Shown in pieces: positions 32,594-40,448 of a stretch of DNA of 64,000 nt. Under the pieces are notes generated by a model. The model was not told the origin of the DNA, did not search any database, and was given only the letters and a program-made list of their open reading frames with translations. The stretch comes from Planctomycetia bacterium. GTDB taxonomy: Bacteria > Planctomycetota > Phycisphaerae > UBA1845 > Fen-1342. Positions within the stretch are counted from its first letter, which is position 1. Each line of letters begins with the position of its first letter. A program made the translations under genes and the position numbers. The stretch covers positions 2,044,616 to 2,108,615 of the forward strand of contig CP054190.1 in NCBI GenBank assembly GCA_015709575.1, given 5' to 3'.

Positions 32594-33799
32594 ATGAGCG
32601 TTCGATTCTGGATCATCGCGGGGTTTGCAGCGCTGCTCGCCGGCGGGGGTGGGTGCGCAAAGAAAACCGAAATGCAGCCCTTCCTCCCCACGAAGGACTA
32701 CAACCGCCCGCTTGCCCCGGGGCAAATGGCCCTCGAAAAGGTCGGCGAAGCCGATTATCCAGACTTTGGCGCCGGCTTCGACTCAATGGACCGCGATGCG
32801 CTGGAACGCTCCATCCGCAACAGCCTCAACTATCTCTCCAAGAAATCCAGCCGGCAGTATTTCCCCTATCTCGACGTGTCTCACGAGCGCGCCGTCCGCA
32901 CGCTCAACTCCTTCCTGCAACTGCTCCGCACGGTTCGCAGCGGCGCGGACCTCAACGCCGCCATTCGCCGCGACTACGACGTCTACCGCGCAGTCGGTTT
33001 TGACGGTGCCGGCACCGTGTATTTCACGGGCTATTACTGCCCGATCTTTGACGGCCGTCGCCGGCCCGACTCGCGCTTCCGCTACCCGATCTACCGCAAG
33101 CCCCCGGACCTGGTCGTCGACGCGGAGGGAACCACGCTCGGCCGACGCACCGCCGATGGGCAGACCGTGCCGTTCTACACCCGCCGCGAGATCGACGAGC
33201 GCGGCGCGCTGCGCGGACTCGAAATCGCCTGGCTCGCCGATCCGTTCGAGGCGTATGTCGTCACGGTGCAAGGGTCCGCCAAGCTCCGCCTCGAGGACGG
33301 CAGCCTGTTTGAATTGGGCTACGCCGGCAATAACGGCCACGAGTACGCCTCGGTTGCGCGACGCATGGTCGAGGACGGCGTGCTGAGGGCGGAGGACATT
33401 TCGCTTCAAAACCTGATCCGATTCTTCCGCGAAAACCCGTCGCGCGTGAACGACTATATGTGGACCAATCCGCGCTTCGTGTTCTTCCAGCCGCGCACCG
33501 GCGGTCCGTTCGGAAGCCTGAATGAGCCGGTCACTCCCTACTATTCGATCGCAACGGACAAATCCGTGTTCCCCCGCGCGTGCCTGGCGTTCATGACCAC
33601 TTCCCTGCCCGCGATCCGGCCGGATGGGTCTGTCGGAGATTACCGCTACGCTGGTTACACGCTGGACCAGGACACCGGCGGAGCCATTCGGGCTGCTGGC
33701 CGGGCGGACGTGTTCCTGGGAATCGGCGCTCGGGCGGAAGCGGTTGCGGGTCGAGTAAAGTCTGAGGGCCAGCTTTACTACATCGCCGTCCGGGAGTGA
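32594..33799 (+). CDS. mltA: MltA-type lytic transglycosylase lipoprotein
   Basis: 401 aa from the ATG at 32594 (AAGGAG 7 nt before). A lipoprotein signal ends at GGGGC (Cys21). The MltA domain (GTVYFTGYYCPIFDGRR, PFYTRREID, IAWLADPFEAYVVTVQGSAKL) is followed by the 3D domain (DYRYAGYTLDQDTGGAIRAAGRADVFLG) with the catalytic Asp. MltA cleaves peptidoglycan glycan strands with formation of anhydromuropeptides at the outer membrane. Its presence fits a peptidoglycan-bearing diderm. Length and motif order are those of the family. Confidence 0.9.
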   Translation: MSVRFWIIAGFAALLAGGGGCAKKTEMQPFLPTKDYNRPLAPGQMALEKVGEADYPDFGAGFDSMDRDALERSIRNSLNYLSKKSSRQYFPYLDVSHERAVRTLNSFLQLLRTVRSGADLNAAIRRDYDVYRAVGFDGAGTVYFTGYYCPIFDGRRRPDSRFRYPIYRKPPDLVVDAEGTTLGRRTADGQTVPFYTRREIDERGALRGLEIAWLADPFEAYVVTVQGSAKLRLEDGSLFELGYAGNNGHEYASVARRMVEDGVLRAEDISLQNLIRFFRENPSRVNDYMWTNPRFVFFQPRTGGPFGSLNEPVTPYYSIATDKSVFPRACLAFMTTSLPAIRPDGSVGDYRYAGYTLDQDTGGAIRAAGRADVFLGIGARAEAVAGRVKSEGQLYYIAVRE

Positions 33800-33967
33800 T
33801 CGCCGCTACCAACATTCCGCAAGTCCGCGCTGCCGCCGTTTGGGATTGATCTCCCCGGATCGGGTTCGGCCGCTCGGACGCGGAGTCCTGCTCAGACCGA
33901 TAATGCAATCAACTGCCTGTCGCAACGTCATTGTCGCGCCGGCCCAGAGTGAATTCGAATTCGGTTA

Positions 33968-33996
33968 TTGACCTGGGTTGCGGGCCGATATATGCT
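33968..33996 (+). promoter_or_regulatory. Sigma-70-like promoter before the long sigma factor
   Basis: TTGACC, a 17-bp spacer and TATGCT, close to consensus at both boxes with ideal spacing. It would give a leader of about 180 nt before the ATG at 34185. The rest of 33800-34184 holds no gene that I can see. Confidence 0.5.
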
Positions 33997-34184
33997 TCAT
34001 ATGGCGTTATAAGGTCTCTGCTCGTACTCGAAGTTGGGAGAGTCGAAAACCAGCGCTCGCCACTGACATCGCCACAACCGCCCGCTGTCTGCCTTTTCAT
34101 AACCATCATTCGCGTTCATACGCCGGTCTGTTTGCGGGTCATGTGGAGATGAGAGTTGGTCTTTGCGCGCAGAGGACCACGCAC

Positions 34185-35879
34185 ATGCCTGCCAACCGCT
34201 ACCAATCCGCGTGCCTCGCCGACCTCGCAGCGCAACTGCGCCACAGCCCGGTGCGCCTGCGCTTGCGCCAATTGCTCGGCGTGGAGTTTTTGCTCTCCGT
34301 CGTCGAGTCCAGCCGCGCCTATCCGGAAGACTTCGTCGTCCACGGTATCACCGGCTATCGCCCGCGGCTCGCCGCCGGCCTGGAGCCGCGCCTGATCGAA
34401 GCGGACGCTCTTCGGGCGGATCTCGTGCAGCTTGCCGAGGATCTGTCCGAAGCGGCGGACCTGAGCGCCGATGACTGGCCGGAGGCCGTCTGGACGGTCG
34501 CCGACCTGGCCGAGCGATTCGACGTCAGCACGAAGACGATCTTCCGCTGGCGGCGGCGCGGCCTGGTGGGTTGGAAGTTCCGCGGCGCGGACCGTCGGCA
34601 GCGCCTGGCCTTCCCGGATCGCTGCGTGCGCCAGTTCGTCGCGCGCAATGCGGGCCTGGTGCATCGGGGATCGAGCTTCTCGCAGCTCTCCGAGTCGGAG
34701 CGTGACACGATCGTCGCCCGGGCGCGCGAGTTGGTAACGCAGGGTCAGCGCACGGTCAATGCCGTCGCGCGTGTGATCTCTGCGGAGACCGGCCGCGCCG
34801 TCGAGACGATCCGCCTGCTGCTGAAGAATTTCGACACGGCCCAGCCAACCGTCGGGCTGTTCAACCGTCCCGCCGGCTGCGAGAGCGCGGACGATGTCTC
34901 GCTCTCCGTGTGGGAAGCGCATCTGGACGGCACGAGCGTCGCATCGCTCGCGGAGCGGTTCGATCTATCCGCTGCGCGCGTTCGCGACATCCTGCTGCGC
35001 ATGCGGGCGCGCGAGCTCAAGGCCCGCAAGATCGAGTTCTTCCACGTACCGGAGTTCGACGCCGTCGATGTTCGCGCGTCAGTGCTCGAGGCGCCGGCCG
35101 CTCTGGAGCCGTATCAGGCGAGCGGCCCATCCGCCCGCCGTGCGCCGGCCGATCTGCCCCCCTACCTGCAACAGCTTTTCCAGTTGCGGCTGCTCTCGCC
35201 GGAGGGCGAGTTGGCGCTGTTCCGCAAGCTCAACTGCCTGCGCTACATGGCAGACCGGGCACGTGCGGCCATCGACGAGGAGTCGCCGACGGTCGAATCG
35301 CTGGATGCGGTGGAGTCGCTTCTGGCGCAGGCGGACGAGGTGAAGAACCAGATTGTCCAGGCGAACCTGCGCCTGGTCGTCAGCATCGCCAAGCGGCACA
35401 GTTCGCCTCTTACGGATTTCTTCGAAACCGTCAGCGATGGAAACATCTCGCTGATGCGGGCCGTGGACAAGTTTGACTTCACCCGCGGGTTCAAGTTCAG
35501 CACCTACGGCTCGTGGGCGATCATCCGAAACTTCGCCCGCACGATTCCCGAGCAGCGCTACCGCCGCGAGCGCTACCAGACCGGCCGCGAGGAGCTGCTG
35601 GAGTCAACCGCGTCCCTGCCGCTTGACGAGGCCGAGAACGAAAGCGTGCCGGCGATTCGCTCGCTGCTGGAGCGGATGATGGGCACCCTCGATGATCGCG
35701 AGCGGGAAATCCTGCGCCATCGCTTCGGGCTGGAGGGCGGCGGTCAGCCGCAGACGCTGGAGCAGATCGGCCGGCGCTTCGGCGTGTCGAAGGAGCGCGT
35801 GCGCCAGTTGGAGGCACGCGCGATGCAGCGCCTGCGGACGGACTATTCCGATGAAGCCCGCCGGCTGATGAACGCCTGA
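34185..35879 (+). CDS. RpoD-like sigma factor with N-terminal helix-turn-helix domains
   Basis: 564 aa from the ATG at 34185 (AGAGGA 8 nt before). Sigma-70 region 2 is clear (NLRLVVSIAKRHSS, FETVSDGNISLMRAVDKFD, FKFSTYGSWAIIRNFAR; about residues 390-455), and region 4 (DDREREILRHRFGL, LEQIGRRFGVSKERVRQLEARAMQRL; about 500-550) is intact. The first 300 residues are not sigma-like: TVADLAERFDVSTKTIFRWRRRGL (about 105-128) and SVASLAERFDLSAARVRDILL (about 250-270) look like helix-turn-helix units. Such long alternative sigma factors are typical of planctomycetes. The extra units may read promoter DNA or bind a partner; targets are unknown. Confidence 0.85.
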   Translation: MPANRYQSACLADLAAQLRHSPVRLRLRQLLGVEFLLSVVESSRAYPEDFVVHGITGYRPRLAAGLEPRLIEADALRADLVQLAEDLSEAADLSADDWPEAVWTVADLAERFDVSTKTIFRWRRRGLVGWKFRGADRRQRLAFPDRCVRQFVARNAGLVHRGSSFSQLSESERDTIVARARELVTQGQRTVNAVARVISAETGRAVETIRLLLKNFDTAQPTVGLFNRPAGCESADDVSLSVWEAHLDGTSVASLAERFDLSAARVRDILLRMRARELKARKIEFFHVPEFDAVDVRASVLEAPAALEPYQASGPSARRAPADLPPYLQQLFQLRLLSPEGELALFRKLNCLRYMADRARAAIDEESPTVESLDAVESLLAQADEVKNQIVQANLRLVVSIAKRHSSPLTDFFETVSDGNISLMRAVDKFDFTRGFKFSTYGSWAIIRNFARTIPEQRYRRERYQTGREELLESTASLPLDEAENESVPAIRSLLERMMGTLDDREREILRHRFGLEGGGQPQTLEQIGRRFGVSKERVRQLEARAMQRLRTDYSDEARRLMNA

Positions 35880-35921
35880 GCAGGGTGGGCCGTGCCCGCC
35901 ATCGATCATCTGGATTGGTGA

Positions 35922-35957
35922 GCGACGGGCTTTGGTGCCACCCGTTCGCGATTTTTC
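35922..35957 (+). terminator. Terminator after the long sigma factor
   Basis: GCGACGGG and CCCGTTCGC (35922-35929, 35941-35949) pair with one bulged T, and ATTTTTCC follows, so it should end the plus-strand sigma transcript 43 bp after its stop codon. Confidence 0.55.
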
Positions 35958-35996
35958 CATCGCCATGCGATTGTTTCATGGCCATACGCGCCGCGA

Positions 35997-36026
35997 CATG
36001 CCTACGCGGAGTACCGCGAAGGCATG
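35997..36026. repeat. Inverted repeat between convergent genes
   Basis: CATGCCT-A-CGCGG, loop AGTA, CCGCG-A-AGGCATG: a 12-bp stem with one A/A mismatch, 19 bp past the end of the GIY-YIG gene. It lacks a T tract; it may aid RNA 3'-end stability for the minus-strand nuclease gene. Confidence 0.45.
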
Positions 36027-36044
36027 CCACCCGCCGCTGTTGTG

Positions 36045-36833
36045 TCACAGCCTCCGCTTGAGTTCGTCGATCGCCCGCATCTGCATTTGTCGCTGGATGT
36101 CCGGGTCTTCTGCCTGAAGAAACTCGACTGCCTTGAACTCATCGCCACGACGGCGGTTCTGCGGCGGCTCGAGTCCCTCGATCAGCAATGCCTCCATCGT
36201 CACGATGAGCATGCTCAAATCGAACCGCTCATTTCGCGGCGTTTCCAAGGCGCCCGACTCCGACACACCGCAGACCCCGAACCATGAAAACCGATTCCAG
36301 CGACCGTTAAGCCGGTCAATCGTGTGCTGCCGCAGCCGCACGCCCAGCGGTTGATCAGTGGTGCGCCCCACATACACAACAGCATGGCCGTCGTGCAACA
36401 GGTAGACACCCTTCTGCTCGCAAAAATCGACCGGGCTGCTGCCAGGATGCTGATGACCCAGGACTCTTGGATGAGCGGACCAGAGCACGCTGCTTCGCGC
36501 CCAGTACATTCCGAAGGCGTTGATCAGGCCGGTTTCATCCGCTTCGCTCTCATCAACGCTACGACTATCAGTGACAAGGCCATTGCCTTGACGGAGCGCA
36601 TACATGCCGCGACTCAAGCGAACAAACGGGCTCCTATCGCCTTCCCGTTGCATGGATACAAAGATGCAACCATTCACCGAGTTCGCCGGGGTCGCGCCCA
36701 GCTCCTGGCGCAATTCCCTCTCGGCAATTGCATCGGCGATATCAGAATAGTGCATCGGACCGTTGGCATCTGAGAGCACGCGAATGATTGCATCTCTCCA
36801 ACTTAGATGTTGGCTCACACCTTGCTCCAACAA
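36045..36833 (-). CDS. HARE-HTH plus GIY-YIG nuclease
   Basis: 262 aa with a TTG start (alternatives: TTG one codon on, GTG at codon 6). Residues 11-82 are a HARE-HTH domain (SWRDAIIRVLSDANGPMHY, then FVSMQREGDRSPFVRLSRGMYAL), a winged helix proposed to sense modified DNA or chromatin state. Residues 141-232 are a GIY-YIG nuclease: KGVYLL (Y144), VVYVGR (Y154), RLRQH (R166, R168, H170) and metal Glu in TMEALLIEGLEPPQNRRR (E214), so catalysis should be intact. It may cut DNA of a given modification state, as a defence enzyme would; that is inference. It lies alone between a sigma factor and fumC, in sequence less GC-rich than its neighbours, which hints at acquisition. Confidence 0.85.
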   Translation of the reverse strand: MLEQGVSQHLSWRDAIIRVLSDANGPMHYSDIADAIAERELRQELGATPANSVNGCIFVSMQREGDRSPFVRLSRGMYALRQGNGLVTDSRSVDESEADETGLINAFGMYWARSSVLWSAHPRVLGHQHPGSSPVDFCEQKGVYLLHDGHAVVYVGRTTDQPLGVRLRQHTIDRLNGRWNRFSWFGVCGVSESGALETPRNERFDLSMLIVTMEALLIEGLEPPQNRRRGDEFKAVEFLQAEDPDIQRQMQMRAIDELKRRL

Positions 36834-36914
36834 AAACCTTACACGCTCTCATCGCGCAGAGTAGCGAAAGCCATGAAGCTACTACCGTGCTGAATCACGC
36901 ATCGCTTCTTACCC

Positions 36915-38330
36915 TTACCCCGACACCGGCATCTGCCGCTCGCTCGGCATCGTCATGCTGCGCGGGTCCAGCGCTTCCTTCAGCTTCGCCTCCGGCAGCA
37001 CCTTCCGCTCCATCGCCACCTGCCGCACCGTCTTGCCCGTCTCGTGTGCTTCCTTCGCGATGGCCGCGGCCGCGTCATAGCCGATGTGCGGCGCCAGCGA
37101 CGTGCACATCGCCAGCGACTGCTCGATCAGCTCTTCGCAGCGCTGCCGGTTCGCCGCAAGCCCGTTGATGCACTTGTCCACGAACACGTCGCACGCGCTG
37201 CCCAGCAGCCGCAGCGACTCCAGCAGGCTGTGCGCCATCACCGGCATGCCGACGTGCAGCTCGAAATTGCCCAGCGAAATCGCCGCCGAGTTCACCGCCG
37301 CCTCCGCTCCGATCACGTGGCAGCACACCTGCATCACCGATTCCGGGATCACCGGGTTCACCTTCCCCGGCATGATCGAGCTGCCCGGCTGCGTCGCCGG
37401 CAGCAGCAGCTCCCCGATCCCGCAGCGCGGCCCGCTCCCCAGCCAGCGGATGTCGTTCGCGATCTTCAGCAGGCTGATGGCCACGACCTTCAGCGTGCTG
37501 GCCGCCCCCACGACCGAGTCCTTGCAGTGCTGCGCCTCGAAATGGTTCGGCGCTTCGTGGAAGCTCTCGTGCGTCTCGTGATTGAGGATCTCACACACCC
37601 GCTTGGCGAAGTTCGGATGGGCGTTGATTCCCGTTCCCACCGCCGTGCCGCCGATCGGCAGCTCGCGCAGCACGACGATCTTCTGCATCAGGCGGCGGTC
37701 GGCGTGCGACACCTGCGAGGCGTAGCCGCTGAAGACCTGCCCGAGCCGGATCGGCGTGGCGTCCATCAGGTGCGTGCGCCCGATTTTCACGATGTCGTCG
37801 AACTCGCGGGCCTTGGCCTCCAGCGCCTGGCGCAGCCGGTGCAGCGACGGCATCAGATCGCTGTGAAACGCCTCCACCGCGGCGACGTGAATCGCGGTCG
37901 GAATCACGTCGTTGCTGGACTGGCTCATGTTGACGTGATCGTTGGGATGGATCGACTTCGAGCCGATCTTCCCGCCGCCCAGCTCCGCCGCGCGGTTGGC
38001 GATCACCTCGTTGGCGTTCATGTTGCTGCTGGTGCCGGAGCCGGTCTGAAAGATGTCCACGACGAAGTGATCGTCCAGCTTGCCGTCGATCACCTCCCGG
38101 GCGGCCTTCTGAATCAGTCCGGCGACTTTGCCGTCCAGCAGCCCCAGTGAAGCGTTCGCCTCGGCCGCGGCATACTTGATCAGCCCCAGGGCGCGAATGA
38201 AACGGCGCGTGAAGCGATAGCCGCTGACCGGAAAATTCAGCACCGCCCGCTGCGTCGAGGCGCCGTAGTACGCGCCGGCGGGCACCTGCATTTCCCCCAT
38301 CGAGTCCTTCTCAATCCGAAACTCGGCCAT
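36915..38330 (-). CDS. fumC: Fumarate hydratase, class II
   Basis: 471 aa, close to the E. coli length (467). QTGSGTSSNMNANEVIANRA (substrate-binding region), HPNDHVNMSQSSNDVIPTAIH and the signature GSSIMPGKVNP are all present, along with the TGTAV-type segment GTAVGTGINAHP; the catalytic Ser sits in the signature loop. It hydrates fumarate to malate in the citric acid cycle. ATG at 38330. No aspartase-specific pattern is seen; the N-terminal FRIEKDSMGEMQVPAGAYYGA favours fumarase. Confidence 0.95.
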   Translation of the reverse strand: MAEFRIEKDSMGEMQVPAGAYYGASTQRAVLNFPVSGYRFTRRFIRALGLIKYAAAEANASLGLLDGKVAGLIQKAAREVIDGKLDDHFVVDIFQTGSGTSSNMNANEVIANRAAELGGGKIGSKSIHPNDHVNMSQSSNDVIPTAIHVAAVEAFHSDLMPSLHRLRQALEAKAREFDDIVKIGRTHLMDATPIRLGQVFSGYASQVSHADRRLMQKIVVLRELPIGGTAVGTGINAHPNFAKRVCEILNHETHESFHEAPNHFEAQHCKDSVVGAASTLKVVAISLLKIANDIRWLGSGPRCGIGELLLPATQPGSSIMPGKVNPVIPESVMQVCCHVIGAEAAVNSAAISLGNFELHVGMPVMAHSLLESLRLLGSACDVFVDKCINGLAANRQRCEELIEQSLAMCTSLAPHIGYDAAAAIAKEAHETGKTVRQVAMERKVLPEAKLKEALDPRSMTMPSERQMPVSG

Positions 38331-38544
38331 CGCTCATTTCCTTCTGGGCTGTGTGTGGATCGGCACGCACGCAGGCGCGGCGACGAGGCGGCCGCGGGGG
38401 CAGGAAACGCACCCCGAGCCGCGCCTCGAATCGTCCCCGAATGTACACGAAAGCCGCAGGAGCGAGTAGCAGCGCAGCGCGTCTAGCGGGACGGGGCCCG
38501 CGCCCTCGCGCGCCCCCGGTTTGACGTCCGCCGCGCAACCCACT

Positions 38545-39441
38545 ATGACCGCCGCACGAATGCCCGACCACACCGCCGATCTCGGCTTGCTGCTCGCCGC
38601 GGAGGCGCTGTTCCCGCCGGGCGGGATCGGCGTGTGGCTGATGCTGCCGCTGGTCGGCTTTGCGGCCGGCGCCCTGGGCGGCGCCCTGGGCATCGGCGGC
38701 GGGTTGATCATCATCCCGGTCCTGTTGCTTACGCAGCCGGACCTGTTCGGCGTCGGCTCGCTGCACGTCTACAAACTGGCCGCTTTGATCACGACCGTGG
38801 TCGTCTCCGTTCCCGCGGCCATTCGCCACCGCCGGGCGCGCGTGCTGACGCCCGCGCTGCTCCGCAAGGCCGTGCCGGCCGCATTCGTGTGTGCGATTGC
38901 CGGCGTCCTGCTGGGCGGCCTTTTCGGTGGGCCGCAAACTCGGCATCTACAGCGGATCTTCGGTGTCTTTATCTTGCTCGTAGTGGCGTCCAATGTCCTG
39001 CTTGGGCGCCTGACCGTGCCGAATACGGCCAGGCAACATGTCCCCGAATCCGGCTCCCGCCCGGCTCGATGGTGGCACGGCGTACTGGTGGGCGGCCCGG
39101 CCGGGATCATCGGCGGACTGCTCGGCGTCGGCGGCGGGGTCTGGGCGGTTCCCCTTCAGTACCTTGGCTTGCGTATGCCGCTGCGGACCGCCATCGCAAA
39201 TTCGGCCATGCTGATCGTCTTCGTCGGGCTGGCCAGCGTACCGGCACAGGCCTGGACCGTGTGGCGAATGCCGGAGCTATCGGCCGCCGCAGGCGTGGGG
39301 TTGGCCGTGTGGATCGCGCCGGGGGCCGTGCTGGGCGGCTGGATCGGGGCTGCGCTGACGCATCGGCTGCCGCTAGAATGGCTGCGGGCCGGGTTTCATG
39401 TGTTGCTGGCGGCGTCGGGGCTGCGACTGCTGATCGGTTGA
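38545..39441 (+). CDS. TauE/SafE (TSUP) family permease
   Basis: 298 aa with about eight membrane helices. The two inverted halves each begin with a Gly-rich motif: GALGGALGIGGGLIIIPVLLL (about residues 45-65) and PAGIIGGLLGVGGGVWAVPLQ (about 185-205), the duplicated mark of the TSUP family, which exports sulfite, sulfoacetate and other anions. ATG at 38545 is the most likely start; a TTG at 38521 and an ATG at 38584 are also in frame. It ends 48 bp before the metallohydrolase gene on the same strand. Confidence 0.85.
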   Translation: MTAARMPDHTADLGLLLAAEALFPPGGIGVWLMLPLVGFAAGALGGALGIGGGLIIIPVLLLTQPDLFGVGSLHVYKLAALITTVVVSVPAAIRHRRARVLTPALLRKAVPAAFVCAIAGVLLGGLFGGPQTRHLQRIFGVFILLVVASNVLLGRLTVPNTARQHVPESGSRPARWWHGVLVGGPAGIIGGLLGVGGGVWAVPLQYLGLRMPLRTAIANSAMLIVFVGLASVPAQAWTVWRMPELSAAAGVGLAVWIAPGAVLGGWIGAALTHRLPLEWLRAGFHVLLAASGLRLLIG

Positions 39442-39489
39442 AGCCGCGGTCACCGACGCGACTGGTGCTCGGCGGAGGTGCGGCGGCGA

Positions 39490-40251
39490 ATGCAGACGAT
39501 GTCGCTGCAATCCGGCTCCAACGGCAACTGCATCTATGTCGAGGCCGGCGAGACCCGCCTGCTGTTCGACGCCGGCATCACCGGCCGCCAGGCGGAGCTG
39601 CGGCTGCTGGCCCGCGGTCGGCACATCCGCGAGTGCCACGCTCTCTTTCTTTCCCACGATCATTCCGATCACACCTCCTGCGCCGGCGTCTTTCACCGGC
39701 GTTTCGGAATCCCGCTCTTCATGACAAAGGGCGTATATCGCACGCGGCGCGACCGCATCGGACCCGTCCGCCCGCCGACATGGTTCTCTCCCGGCGATTG
39801 CGTGACGATCGGCGACGTGCGCGTGCAGACGATTCCGACCCTGCATGACGGGGTCGACGGCGTGTGCTTCCTGGTGGAACATGACGGCCGGCGACTTGGG
39901 ATCTTCACGGACCTGGGGGCGCCGTTCCTTGCACTTGGCGAGGCGCTGTCGCGCTGTCACGGAGCATTTCTGGAGAGCAACTACGATCCGCAGATGCTCG
40001 AAACGGGGCGCTACACCGACGACCTGAAGCGTCGAATCCGCGGCGGCCACGGCCACCTGAGCAACGTGGAATCGGCCGATTTGTCGCGTGGCTACGCCAC
40101 CGCGACGCTCGGCTGGCTGGCCCTGGCGCACCTCAGCGAGGACAACAACACCCCCGCGCTGGCGCTCGAGACGCACCAACAGCGTGGCCCGGCGTTGCTT
40201 CCCACGATCGTCGCATCCCGCTACGGACCGTCCGAACTGCTCGACGTCTGA
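39490..40251 (+). CDS. Metallo-beta-lactamase-fold hydrolase, YycJ-like
   Basis: 253 aa. SLQSGSNGNCIYVEAGETRLLFDAG opens the fold, and the metal motif SHDHSDH (about residues 55-61) is complete; further ligands are in TIPTLHDGVDG (His) and IFTDLG (Asp), with HLSN...LAHLSEDNN near the end, a YycJ/WalJ-type pattern. Relatives are small nucleases or phosphodiesterases. The ATG at 39490 has GGAGG 12 nt upstream; a GTG at 39478 is possible. The substrate is not known. Confidence 0.85.
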   Translation: MQTMSLQSGSNGNCIYVEAGETRLLFDAGITGRQAELRLLARGRHIRECHALFLSHDHSDHTSCAGVFHRRFGIPLFMTKGVYRTRRDRIGPVRPPTWFSPGDCVTIGDVRVQTIPTLHDGVDGVCFLVEHDGRRLGIFTDLGAPFLALGEALSRCHGAFLESNYDPQMLETGRYTDDLKRRIRGGHGHLSNVESADLSRGYATATLGWLALAHLSEDNNTPALALETHQQRGPALLPTIVASRYGPSELLDV

Positions 40252-40448
40252 CCCCGTCGGGCGCTGAAATTCCGTCGCCGGCGGCCAGCCGATGGACAGT
40301 TAGGGACATGTAAGGTTTGTGAAGTTTGCGCAACCGCAGCCAGGGCAGACGGAAATGCTCTGGCGTTGCCCGGCACTCGAACGATACTATTATATAACGA
40401 TCACACGGATGACCGCGTATCGATGTTCGATGCCGCGTCTCCGGCTTG

